DNA of 16,317 bases from Caryophanales bacterium UBA7278. GTDB lineage: Bacteria; Bacillota_I; Bacilli_A; RFN20; CAG-826. The stretch spans positions 1-16,317 of the forward strand of contig DKRQ01000030.1 in the NCBI GenBank assembly GCA_002472275.1, given 5' to 3'. Both the position numbers and the translations under genes were made by a program. Below, in pieces: positions 1 through 7,403 of this stretch (its first letter is position 1; each line of letters starts with the position of its first letter). A model generated the notes under the pieces. The model saw only the letters and a program-made list of their open reading frames with translations, did not search any database and was not told the DNA's origin.

Positions 1-63
1 CCACACCGTGCTTCTAACTCAATAACTTTTGGCCATTGGGACGATAACGGATGGGCTCTATCG

Positions 64-546
64 CTACTCCCTTTCATATAGGGGAATCCTTTCCTTTTTG
101 ATGACGTTCATAAAGTAGGGGTCATCGCTTTTTGTGGCTATTTCCACCTTTTTGCCTAGCCTTTGACGTAACGCGATCTCTAACCCGGCTAAGTCCAATA
201 ACCCGAATTCGGAATCGGCTTCCAAGTAAAGGTCGACATCGCTACTAGGAGTGGCGGTTCCTTTTGCATAACTTCCGAATAGGGACACCTTCCGGATATG
301 GGGGTTGTCCATTTCCGACAGGGTCTCTTCGAGGCAACGCTTGATGAAGGGGATGGAGAGGAGGGGGCCCCTTTTCCTTTCCACCTTGCTTACGAGGCTA
401 TTGGGGACAAGGCCCCTCCTCACGATGTCCTTCATGGCCGCTTCGAGGACTTCGGACATGGTGAATCCCTCCCTTTCCACGATTTCCTGAAAGGACTCCT
501 TGAGTTCGGTGGTGGTCCTAAGGTTAATCAAAATGACTTTGTTCAT
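64..546 (-). CDS. RelB/DinJ-like ribbon-helix-helix domain fused to MNT nucleotidyltransferase
   Basis: A 160-residue protein with two parts. Residues 1-48 resemble the RelB/DinJ antitoxin ribbon-helix-helix DNA-binding domain (beta strand VILINLRTT, then helices with GFTMSEVLEAAMKDIVRRG). Residues 60-160 are a minimal nucleotidyltransferase of the MNT type: FGSYAKGTATPSSDVDLYLE gives the GS motif (91-92) and the metal-binding D103-x-D105 pair. In this family MNT proteins usually act as antitoxins that AMPylate or otherwise neutralise a HEPN toxin, and RelB proteins repress their own operon; that this chain does both is inference. No HEPN or RelE toxin is visible, but only 63 bases follow the stop before the window edge, so a downstream partner could lie outside. 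The start is set by a promoter whose -10 box ends 6 nt upstream of the ATG, with no Shine-Dalgarno. Domain calls are firm; biological role is uncertain. Confidence 0.85.
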   Translation of the reverse strand: MNKVILINLRTTTELKESFQEIVEREGFTMSEVLEAAMKDIVRRGLVPNSLVSKVERKRGPLLSIPFIKRCLEETLSEMDNPHIRKVSLFGSYAKGTATPSSDVDLYLEADSEFGLLDLAGLEIALRQRLGKKVEIATKSDDPYFMNVIKKERIPLYERE

Positions 547-552
547 AGCTTG

Positions 553-581
553 ATTATCATTTTTGTAAAGACAAATGTAAA
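553..581 (-). promoter_or_regulatory. Promoter and candidate operator of the RelB-MNT gene
   Basis: On the minus strand a -35 TTTACA (576-581) is followed by exactly 17 bp and a -10 GATAAT (553-558). The spacer contains the palindrome TTTGT-AAAG-ACAAA (562-575), and TGTAAAGA is directly repeated at 564-571 and 576-583. Dyad or tandem repeats inside a core promoter are typical operators for ribbon-helix-helix repressors, so autorepression is a fair inference. Only 6 nt separate the -10 box from the ATG at 546, predicting a leaderless mRNA. Confidence 0.65.
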
Positions 582-689
582 GATTTAGTGGCAGCCATTC
601 CGCTTGAAGAAGGCATTCCCAAAACGGCCTTATTTCCCTAAATCTTTGCCGTAGTGGCGTTTTCTTTATCCCTCTCCTATAATTACCGA

Positions 690-787
690 TGCCTCCCTAG
701 TTTCTTAGGGATGCCCTGGGAAACCGGGAATTGATCAATCCTTAAATGGAGGGGAACGGCCGGGGAGTGACCTGGCCGTTCCCTTTT
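690..787 (+). ncRNA. Candidate small RNA or leader RNA, unclassified
   Basis: This lies in the 305-bp gene-free stretch 547-851. A TATAAT box at 678-683 (no good -35) precedes about 100 nt of structured sequence ending in a strong terminator. Stems seen: TCCCTA/TAGGGA (694-699 with 706-711), a 5-bp stem capped by a GAAA tetraloop (715-728), a short ATTGATCAAT palindrome (730-739), and the terminator hairpin. It has no clear open reading frame. It does not contain the SRP RNA tetraloop motif or a riboswitch core I recognise. It could be an independent sRNA, or an attenuator for the gene at 852, although that gene has its own -10 box downstream of the terminator. Confidence 0.3.
752..787 (+). 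terminator. Rho-independent terminator
   Basis: A perfect 10-bp stem, GGGAACGGCC (752-761) with GGCCGTTCCC (774-783), and a 12-nt loop are followed by TTTT. No protein gene on the plus strand lies upstream, so it probably ends the candidate small RNA or insulates the gene at 852. Confidence 0.75.
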
Positions 788-836
788 CTAGCGGCCTTTT
801 TCTTGGCTTTTCCCTTTTCCCGCGATTATCCGCGCG

Positions 837-842
837 TATAAT
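837..842 (+). promoter_or_regulatory. -10 box directly upstream of the ATG at 852
   Basis: Consensus TATAAT with no convincing -35. Transcription starting about 7 nt downstream would begin within a few bases of the ATG at 852. There is no Shine-Dalgarno in the intervening 9 nt, so a leaderless or nearly leaderless mRNA is predicted. Confidence 0.55.
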
Positions 843-851
843 CTCTAACGT

Positions 852-1487
852 ATGGAAGGTAAGCAACGTCCTATATTCCTACCCTCGTTCCTAGGGTTCT
901 CCATCTATGACCTGGTGCACCTGGTGTGTTCCTCTATCCTTTTAGGACTCGCCTATGCCCATCAACAGGGCGACTGGTTCATCGAGGTGGCCAAGTCTTC
1001 GGCCGAAATCGCCTTCTCCCTTCTATTGGTCGCCTTCACCATCTCGATGGTCAGGCAAAGAGGGGAAGGGGAGGATGGCAGCGTCGATAAGGCCTATCAC
1101 TTCGCCTGGCTCACCGCGACCGCGGGGCAATCCCTCTCCGCGAGTTGCTTGATTCCCTATCTGCTTGTTTCCTCTGCTTCCGAGGAAATCAAGGACGTCG
1201 AATTCACCTGCTTCACCTCTTCGATCGTTTTGGTCATCGCCGCGTTTGTCTGCTTCTTCGTCGCGCTCATGCTAGCTAGGAAGACGGTGGCCAAACACGT
1301 GATGTCCATCATCGGCATGGCCCTTATCTTCTTGTCCATCCCCTTATTCGTCACGGGCGATTGCTTCTATAACCATGGGCCTGCCGAACGGGTACTAGAA
1401 ATCATCATCGACATCGCCCCGATCTTCTGCATCGCGGGTGGGCTAAACAACGAGATCAAAGAGCTACGCTTCCTAAGGAAGAAATGA
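852..1487 (+). CDS. Multi-pass membrane protein of unknown function
   Basis: A 211-residue protein with about six hydrophobic segments, roughly at residues 15-36, 47-66, 82-107, 119-142, 149-170 and 183-198. It ends in a basic, positive-inside tail (ELRFLRKK). I do not recognise a family and see no catalytic motif. It is monocistronic: an upstream terminator isolates it, and a hairpin immediately after its stop is shared with the convergent plsX gene. Codon choice (CTA, AGG, ATC, GCC) matches its neighbours, which supports it being a real gene. The start rests on the TATAAT box 9 nt upstream rather than on a ribosome binding site. Confidence 0.75.
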   Translation: MEGKQRPIFLPSFLGFSIYDLVHLVCSSILLGLAYAHQQGDWFIEVAKSSAEIAFSLLLVAFTISMVRQRGEGEDGSVDKAYHFAWLTATAGQSLSASCLIPYLLVSSASEEIKDVEFTCFTSSIVLVIAAFVCFFVALMLARKTVAKHVMSIIGMALIFLSIPLFVTGDCFYNHGPAERVLEIIIDIAPIFCIAGGLNNEIKELRFLRKK

Positions 1488-1509
1488 AAAATGGGCCGTG
1501 GCCCATTTT
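1488..1509. terminator. Bidirectional terminator between convergent genes
   Basis: AAAATGGGCC (1488-1497) pairs with GGCCCATTTT (1500-1509), and the pairing extends to an outer ATG/CAT with one bulged A. Runs of T (plus strand) and of A (giving a U tail on the minus strand) lie in the right places for both the gene ending at 1487 and plsX ending at 1522. Confidence 0.8.
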
Positions 1510-1521
1510 CATTCATCCCTC

Positions 1522-2514
1522 TTAGATTTTGAGGTTGTCCTCGATTTGCTTTAATAGCCCTTTTTCAGCGAGCAACGCGGCTTCTAGGATTCCCGCCTCG
1601 AAGGCTTCCGGCTTGGCTTTGCCATGGCACTTAAGGACGAGCTTCTTGCACCCTAGGAGCGGGGCGCTTGCCTTATTCGCGTATTCAAAGGGCTTCTTCA
1701 CGTTCTTTAGCCCTTTGATCATCGTTAGGGCGGCAAGCTTCGTGAAGATATTCTTGAAGATGGCCGCCTTGAACTTATCGGAGATGTAATAGCAGGCTTC
1801 TTCTAGCGACTTAAGGAACACGTTCCCCGAAAAGCCATCGCATACGACGATATCGGCTTCCCCTTTTAGGACGTGGTCGCCTTCGATGTTGCCCACGAAG
1901 TTAAGCTCCGAGGCTTTTAGCAACTCATAGGCCGCTTTAGACACTTCGTTGCCTTTGCCTTCTTCTTGGCCAACGGACAAGGTGGCGATGCGGGGCTTCT
2001 CTTCTCCTAATACCTTAAGGTAGGTATCCGCCATCACGGCGAACTGATATAGGTATTCGGGTTTGCAATCCATGTTTGCTCCGGCGTCTAGGACGCGGCA
2101 AAGCTTTTCGGTCCTAGTGGGGATCGTCGCCATTAAGCACGGCCTAGCGACCCCTTGGATCCTGCCGATCCTAAGGATGGCGCCCGTTAATAAAGCCCCG
2201 GTAGGTCCCGCGGATACGAAACCGCCCAGGTCATCCCTTTTACGGAGCTCTTCAAAGGCCAAAGCCATTGAGCAGTTTGGTTTTTCTTTTATAAATAAAG
2301 ACGGGTGATCGGTATTCAATACCGCTTCATTAGATTCGATGATCTCATAACGGGACGAATCGATCTTGGCCTTATTAAAAGCTTCCTCGATTTCCTTCTT
2401 GGGCCCTACCAAAGCAAGATCAAGGTCCTTTTTCTTATTTAGGGCGGATATCGCCCCTTCAATGACGGCTTTTGGGGCGTTATCCCCGCCTAAAACATCC
2501 ACGAGTATCTTCAT
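1522..2514 (-). CDS. plsX: Phosphate acyltransferase PlsX
   Basis: PlsX converts acyl-ACP plus phosphate into acyl-phosphate, the donor for PlsY, and so starts membrane phospholipid synthesis at the inner face of the membrane. The 330-residue product is the usual family length. The N-terminal ILVDVLGGDNAP matches the family's VDAMGGDxAP signature with two conservative changes, and VSAGPTGALL, CDGFSGNVFLKS and the glycine-rich middle region also fit. I chose the ATG at 2514, which gives the conserved MKILVD start; an in-frame GTG at 2559 would add 15 residues not typical of the family. plsX stands alone here, without fabD, fabG or acpP, and its promoter interlocks with that of the divergent exporter operon. 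No FapR-type operator was recognised. Confidence 0.95.
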   Translation of the reverse strand: MKILVDVLGGDNAPKAVIEGAISALNKKKDLDLALVGPKKEIEEAFNKAKIDSSRYEIIESNEAVLNTDHPSLFIKEKPNCSMALAFEELRKRDDLGGFVSAGPTGALLTGAILRIGRIQGVARPCLMATIPTRTEKLCRVLDAGANMDCKPEYLYQFAVMADTYLKVLGEEKPRIATLSVGQEEGKGNEVSKAAYELLKASELNFVGNIEGDHVLKGEADIVVCDGFSGNVFLKSLEEACYYISDKFKAAIFKNIFTKLAALTMIKGLKNVKKPFEYANKASAPLLGCKKLVLKCHGKAKPEAFEAGILEAALLAEKGLLKQIEDNLKI

Positions 2515-2558
2515 ATCCCCATCATTGTCCTTCAAAAGGGGGCAAAACGAAAGAGCCA

Positions 2559-2618
2559 CTCACGGCGCGCGCCTATGTTATCACCCACCCTTTCGTGTGC
2601 TAAGATATGCGCCGTGAG
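2559..2618. repeat. Perfect 10-bp inverted repeat flanking the divergent promoters
   Basis: CTCACGGCGC (2559-2568) and GCGCCGTGAG (2609-2618) are exact reverse complements 40 bp apart. They bracket the two interleaved promoters, each arm sitting at or beside a predicted transcription start. This is a candidate paired operator for co-regulating plsX and the operon starting at 2614, though no regulator is identified. Confidence 0.6.
2575..2606. promoter_or_regulatory. Interleaved divergent promoters of plsX and the Sel1/ABC operon
   Basis: Plus strand: TTATCA (2578-2583), 17 bp, TGC-extended TAAGAT (2601-2606). Minus strand: TTAGCA (2603-2598), 17 bp, TGA-extended TAACAT (2580-2575). Each -10 overlaps the other's -35, so the two polymerases would compete for the same 32-bp DNA segment. 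Both -10 boxes carry an extended TGn element. Confidence 0.6.
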
Positions 2619-3957
2619 AAGCAAAAGGCCTAATGCGGAATTCGATGCGGCGCTAAGCCACACCAAGGACAACCAGATGGAGGTGCTATCCTCCTCTAAG
2701 TGCGGTTGCGCTTTTTGCCGTTCCGTTTTCCCCGCGAGGGAGATAAGCGACTGGAGCAGCGAGGAAGGCTCCTTCTCCGCGCTTTGCCCGCACTGCGGCA
2801 TGCCCTCGGTCATCCCCGATAACTGCGGGTTCCCTTTAGAAAAGGACAAGCTCAAGTCCCTTAACCTATATGCCTATGGGGATGACTACATGCAAAAGCA
2901 CCCCGATGCCTTGCGCGTTTATTGTGCCCGTTACATCTCGGGTGAAATCACCCATAAACTTGCCAATGAGGCATTGCTTATCAAGTATCTAACGATGCTC
3001 CATGAATCGGGCGACGTGTGGGCTTCCTCTAGCCTAGGCTATTTCTATGAATCGGGCGGCGAATTCCACGCGCCGGATCTAGATAAGGCCGTGGAGGTGC
3101 TTTCCTCCAAGGTACTCTTCGACGATGAGGCCGCGCTTACTAGGCTAGGCACCATCTATATCGGGGGTTACCAAAACGGGGCCAAGGCAAAGGAAGGGTA
3201 TGAGGCTTTGTCTAAGGCGATGGCATTAGGCTCAGAAGAGGCCATCTTTCATTTCGCTAGATGCTACTTTGAAGGCATCGCGGTCAAGAAGGACCCCGTC
3301 TTCGCCTTCACCCTTATCTACCGCGAATTCGAATCCCTTTACGAGAGGTTCCGCCAGGGGAGGAAGGACATCCCTTTATTTATCGAATTCGCCAATCAGA
3401 TCGGCAAATGCTGCGAGCAGGGGCTAGGCACCCGCAAGGACAAGCTTAGGGCGCTACGATATTACCTATTAACCGAACTAGGCATCCGCCAATACGAAAG
3501 GGTGTCCACTAACGCCGAGTTCGAAGCCACCGTGGATGCATCTATTAAAAGGCTAGCCAAGGAACTAGGCTTCCAGTCCAGGGAACCGGTCTTCGACCAG
3601 GATTCCTTCTTCGATACGTTCGCGGAACAACAGGAGACAGGTAGCACCAAGAAACTAGTGGCCCATTCCTATTCCCCCGCGGATGAGACCTTGCACCTGG
3701 ACATCGAATTCAGCGAACCCGAGATCTTCATTGACATCGCTAGTCTTCGCTGCGAATTCGTCGAGGGGAGCATCCACTGGGAATTCCGCGACGTGGAATC
3801 GGGCAAGATCAGCGAGCATAGCTCCTCTTATCATTACGTGCATTACATTGGTGACGATAGCTGGGCTTTCGTCTCTGACGAAGACGAGGAACCGACCGCC
3901 TACGTCACCTTCAAGCCCATGGATTCCGAAAAACCCGGAGAAGGCAAGAAGGAATGA
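2614..3957 (+). CDS. Zinc-ribbon plus Sel1-like repeat protein
   Basis: A cytoplasmic protein of about 447 residues. Near the N terminus, C32-x2-C35 and C58-x2-C61 (the latter in LCPHCG) form a zinc-ribbon-like module. About residues 105-300 are helical repeats of Sel1/TPR type, with pieces such as ASSSLGYFYESGG, AIFHFARCYFEGIAVKKD and GKCCEQGLGTRKDKLRALRYY. The last 100 residues look beta-rich and acidic. Firmicutes carry similar zinc-ribbon proteins usually labelled cytoplasmic protein; Sel1 repeats normally scaffold protein partners. The start is uncertain: a GTG at 2614 sits 7 nt after the -10 box, matching the leaderless pattern elsewhere here, while the ATG at 2677 has an upstream AAGGA and begins just before the cysteines. 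The stop overlaps the next ATG (ATGA), coupling it to the ABC genes. Confidence 0.85.
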   Translation: MRSKRPNAEFDAALSHTKDNQMEVLSSSKCGCAFCRSVFPAREISDWSSEEGSFSALCPHCGMPSVIPDNCGFPLEKDKLKSLNLYAYGDDYMQKHPDALRVYCARYISGEITHKLANEALLIKYLTMLHESGDVWASSSLGYFYESGGEFHAPDLDKAVEVLSSKVLFDDEAALTRLGTIYIGGYQNGAKAKEGYEALSKAMALGSEEAIFHFARCYFEGIAVKKDPVFAFTLIYREFESLYERFRQGRKDIPLFIEFANQIGKCCEQGLGTRKDKLRALRYYLLTELGIRQYERVSTNAEFEATVDASIKRLAKELGFQSREPVFDQDSFFDTFAEQQETGSTKKLVAHSYSPADETLHLDIEFSEPEIFIDIASLRCEFVEGSIHWEFRDVESGKISEHSSSYHYVHYIGDDSWAFVSDEDEEPTAYVTFKPMDSEKPGEGKKE

Positions 3958-5681
3958 AGGCCTTGACCCCGTTACGGAAATACCGGGCCAAGGTCTTTTT
4001 GGCGCCTGCCCTGAAGCTATTTGAATGCCTATGTGAACTCGCGGTCCCCTTCATTGTCGCCGCGATCATCGATGAGGGGCTTACCCAAGGCGGTTCCCAT
4101 TATCATGAGGCCCCCTTTGTCTTAGGGCTATCGGGTCTAGTTTTCGCCTTCGCCGTTTTGGGCTTTGGGTTAACGATGATATCCCAATACCTATCTAGCG
4201 ATACCTGCACGAGGTTTTCTTTGGAACTTAGGCAGGGGATCTATGACCATATCCATTCCTTGACCCCGATCGAACTGGAGGAGTATGGCAAGAACAGGGC
4301 CCTCACTTTGATGGGCAACGACTCGTTCTCCCTCCAAAACGGGGTCCAGTATTTCATGAGGCTCCTCGTGAGGGCCCCCTTCATCGTTTTGGGGTCTATT
4401 GTTGCTAGCTTTGTTATTAACTGGGTCGCCGGCTTAATTGTGGTTGGGGCTTTAGGATTAAGCGCTTTGGTTATCTTCCTCGTCATCAAGTTGACCCCTA
4501 AGCAATATGGGAAGCTTCAAAGGGAATTAGATGTCATCTCCGCCAGGGGTGAGGACGCGATCCATGGGGCTAGGGTAATTCGCGCGTTTAACCTAGAGGA
4601 GAAGCAAGAAGGCGAATTCAAGCAGGAATCGGAGCGATACCGGAAGGTAGCCTTGCTTTTATCTAAGATAAACGCGGCGATCAACCCCCTTACCTTTGGG
4701 CTTATTAACCTAGCGGTTATCGTCATCCTATATTTTGGTTCCTATGGACGTAGTAGCAGTGGGCTTACCACCGGGCAAATCGTGGCCCTTCTTTCCTTTT
4801 TGACCCAGTCTTTGAATGCACTCATTCAATTCACTAGGCTAGTGACTTCCTTATCGAAGGCTCTTGCCTCCAAGAAAAGGATCGATGCCTTCCTTGCCAT
4901 AGAGCCTTCCATCGTGGATGGACCATTGCTAGAAGAGCCTTCTATTAAGGAAGGGGACCTATATTTCGAACTAAGGAAAGCGGGTGTCTCCTTTGGGGGA
5001 CAAGGATATGGGTTACTTGACGTCGACATGGAAATCCATAAAGGCGAGAAGGTCGGCATCATCGGCGGCACCGGTTCAGGCAAAAGCGTGCTTATCTCCT
5101 TATTGGAACGTTTCCGCGATCCTAGTGTCGGCTCTTTCTTCTATAAGGGCCATGACGCAAGGGAAAGCAAAGTGTCCTCCATTAGGGGCGATATCGCCTT
5201 CGTTAGCCAAAAGCCCCAGCTATTCAAAGGAAGCGTCGCCGATAACATAACCTTGGGGTTACCTTTAGATAAAGAAAGGCTAGATAGGGCGTTGGACGAT
5301 TCCTTGTCTAGCGAATTCGTCTCCCGCATGAGCAACGGGGTCGATACCCTCCTAGAGGAAAGGGGCGCCAATCTTTCGGGCGGCCAAAAGCAAAGGCTCA
5401 TGATCGCGAGGGCCCTCTACGCGGATCGCCCCGTTTTGATTCTTGACGATGCGACGAGCGCGCTTGATTACAAAAGCGATTCCCTTTTAAGGGAAAACAT
5501 CAATAAGCGTCCTGGACTGACTCTAGTGATGGTGAGCCAAAGGGCGACCTCCATCAAAAACTGCGACAGGATCTACGTCCTAGACGAAGGGAAAGTGGTG
5601 GGCCTTGGCAAACACGAGGAACTGCTTTCCTCTTGCCCCGTCTACAAAGAGATTTACGAGGCTCAGGTGAAACGGACATGA
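3954..5681 (+). CDS. Heterodimeric ABC exporter, subunit with degenerate catalytic site
   Basis: A 575-residue half-transporter: six transmembrane helices (about residues 1-310), then a nucleotide-binding domain. Walker A GGTGSGKS is at 371-378, an intact signature LSGGQ at 474-478 and Walker B LILDD ending at D498. The residue that should be the catalytic glutamate is D499, and the switch histidine is Q529. This is the known pattern of the degenerate partner in BmrC/BmrD- and TM287/288-type exporters. Together with the next subunit it should form a plasma-membrane drug, lipid or peptide exporter; the substrate cannot be read from the sequence. Its ATG overlaps the previous stop by 4 nt and its own stop overlaps the next ATG by 4 nt. 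Confidence 0.93.
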   Translation: MKALTPLRKYRAKVFLAPALKLFECLCELAVPFIVAAIIDEGLTQGGSHYHEAPFVLGLSGLVFAFAVLGFGLTMISQYLSSDTCTRFSLELRQGIYDHIHSLTPIELEEYGKNRALTLMGNDSFSLQNGVQYFMRLLVRAPFIVLGSIVASFVINWVAGLIVVGALGLSALVIFLVIKLTPKQYGKLQRELDVISARGEDAIHGARVIRAFNLEEKQEGEFKQESERYRKVALLLSKINAAINPLTFGLINLAVIVILYFGSYGRSSSGLTTGQIVALLSFLTQSLNALIQFTRLVTSLSKALASKKRIDAFLAIEPSIVDGPLLEEPSIKEGDLYFELRKAGVSFGGQGYGLLDVDMEIHKGEKVGIIGGTGSGKSVLISLLERFRDPSVGSFFYKGHDARESKVSSIRGDIAFVSQKPQLFKGSVADNITLGLPLDKERLDRALDDSLSSEFVSRMSNGVDTLLEERGANLSGGQKQRLMIARALYADRPVLILDDATSALDYKSDSLLRENINKRPGLTLVMVSQRATSIKNCDRIYVLDEGKVVGLGKHEELLSSCPVYKEIYEAQVKRT

Positions 5682-7402
5682 AAAGCCTAGCGATACTAAA
5701 ACCCTATCTAAAAGGCAGAAGGTGGCAAATCGCCTTGGCTTTGCTTTTCGCGCTCGCCTCGGATGGGTGCAAACTCATCCTGCCCTTTTTGGCGGGGCGC
5801 GGCATCGATTCCATTAGGAACGGGAATCTCGATATCGCCCCTTTGCTCTTCCTAATGGGTGGCTTATTGCTACTAGGGATGGCTTTTAGATACTTCTTCG
5901 ATTTGCTTACCTCCGCGATTGGGCAAAGCCTCGTCAAGAGCCTTCGCGACGACGTATTCGCTAGAATCGGTAGCGCCAAGGTCTCTTATCTAGATGAGCA
6001 ATCCCATGGGGATCTGCTCCAAAGGTTAGTGAGCGACATCGAAAACGTGCAAAACGGGCTGATCGTCGGGGCGTTATCCATTTTCGAAGGAGTCGTGCAG
6101 ATCGCCATCACGATCGTTTTGATGTTCTATCTAAATTGGCTTCTAGGCCTAGTGGTGGTGCTTCTTAGCCCCATCTCCATTTTGGTGTCCCGTTTCATCT
6201 CCTCTAGGAACTCGGCTTACTTCAAAAAGCAAAGCAAGACCCTAGGGGAACTGACCTCGGATACCTTAGAGTCCATCGATAACCTCGAGGCGGTGTCCGC
6301 CTATGGGGTATATGAGCTAAAGAAAGAAGGCTTTGCTTCTAGGAACGAAGAGATGAGGGGGTCTTCCTTCAAGGCCATCTTCGCGGCCTGCTGGATCAAT
6401 CCGGCGACGAGGCTAGTCAATAACCTCATCTATGGGGCGGTCGTCACCTTAGGCGCGGCAATGCTTTGCTTCCCCTCTTCCTTCTCCTTTATGGGCATCG
6501 CCTTCACGGTGGGCTCCTTATCTAGCTTCCTCACCTATTCCTATCAATACATGGCCCCCTTTAACGAGGTCGCGGACGCTTCAAGCGATCTTTTCTACGC
6601 GAAAGCCTCTCTAGCTAGAGTCAAGGAGGTCTTGGAGGCCCCCTTGGATATCGATGAAGGGCAGTTGCCTCTAGATTCTGTCGATTCCCTCTCCGCGAGC
6701 CACATCGACTTCTCTTACGACAAGAAGAGGAAGGTCATCGATGATTTTGATTTAGAAATCTATAAGGGCCATAAGATCGCCTTAGTTGGGCCTACTGGAT
6801 GCGGCAAGACCACGGTCATCAATCTGCTCATGAGGTTCTATGATCCCGATAAAGGAGATTTCCTGATCAACAACACTCCGACGACCTCCTTCCCCAAGAA
6901 GAGGATGAGGGAGCATATGGGCATGGTGCTTCAGGATACTTGGTTAGCCCATGGTAGCATCGCCGAAAACATCGCCTTAGGGAAACCTAACGCGAGCAGG
7001 GAGGAGATTATCGCTGCCGCGAAGAAAGCCCACGCGGACGGGTTCATCAATAGGATGAAGGAAGGCTATGACACGGTGGTCAGTAACGCCTCTAGCATGT
7101 CCATGGGCGAGAAGCAGCTCCTATGCGTGGCGAGGATCATGCTTTGCTCCCCCGAAATCGTCTTGCTCGATGAAGCGACCTCCTCAATCGACCTTAGGAC
7201 CGAGATAGAGCTATCCTCTTCCTTTGATGAACTCATGAAGGGGAAGACGTCTTTGGTCGTCGCCCATCGCCTTTCCACGATCGAAAACGCGGACCTCATC
7301 CTCGTCATGAAACAAGGCAAGATCATCGAGATGGGTGATTTCGGACAACTACTAGATAAGAAGGGTTTCTTCTACGAACTCTATCAGGCCCAGTTCGCCT
7401 AA
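5678..7402 (+). CDS. Heterodimeric ABC exporter, subunit with the catalytic ATP site
   Basis: A 574-residue half-transporter, membrane domain about 1-310 and nucleotide-binding domain after 330. Walker A GPTGCGKT is at 371-378, Walker B LLDE includes the catalytic glutamate E499, and the switch histidine H530 is present (VAHRLST). Its signature is altered: MSMGE at 474-478 instead of LSGGQ. So the canonical ATP site combines this subunit's Walker motifs with the partner's LSGGQ, and the other site is degenerate on both sides. The ATG at 5678 lies in the ATGA overlap; an in-frame start further upstream would only translate the partner's C-terminal coding region in another frame. No terminator follows; the stop is one base from that of a convergent gene. 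Confidence 0.93.
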   Translation: MKSLAILKPYLKGRRWQIALALLFALASDGCKLILPFLAGRGIDSIRNGNLDIAPLLFLMGGLLLLGMAFRYFFDLLTSAIGQSLVKSLRDDVFARIGSAKVSYLDEQSHGDLLQRLVSDIENVQNGLIVGALSIFEGVVQIAITIVLMFYLNWLLGLVVVLLSPISILVSRFISSRNSAYFKKQSKTLGELTSDTLESIDNLEAVSAYGVYELKKEGFASRNEEMRGSSFKAIFAACWINPATRLVNNLIYGAVVTLGAAMLCFPSSFSFMGIAFTVGSLSSFLTYSYQYMAPFNEVADASSDLFYAKASLARVKEVLEAPLDIDEGQLPLDSVDSLSASHIDFSYDKKRKVIDDFDLEIYKGHKIALVGPTGCGKTTVINLLMRFYDPDKGDFLINNTPTTSFPKKRMREHMGMVLQDTWLAHGSIAENIALGKPNASREEIIAAAKKAHADGFINRMKEGYDTVVSNASSMSMGEKQLLCVARIMLCSPEIVLLDEATSSIDLRTEIELSSSFDELMKGKTSLVVAHRLSTIENADLILVMKQGKIIEMGDFGQLLDKKGFFYELYQAQFA

Positions 7403-7403
7403 A

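Noticed and set aside
1..77. A minus-strand frame opening with ATG at 77 inside the RelB-MNT stop region and still open at the left edge.
   Set aside because: Only 25 codons are visible, the residues match no toxin family I know, and there is no clear ribosome binding site. It could be the start of a downstream partner gene, but the evidence is too thin to annotate.
298..588. Plus-strand open frame opposite the RelB-MNT gene.
   Set aside because: It is antisense to a gene with clear domains, runs through that gene's promoter, and resembles no protein.
678..787. SRP RNA, 6S RNA or a known riboswitch as the identity of the structured region.
   Set aside because: The SRP helix-8 motif is absent, the length is too short for 6S RNA, and none of the riboswitch cores I compared from memory is present.
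2559..2561. In-frame GTG as an earlier start for plsX.
   Set aside because: It would add 15 residues before the conserved MKILVD start of the family; kept only as an alternative.
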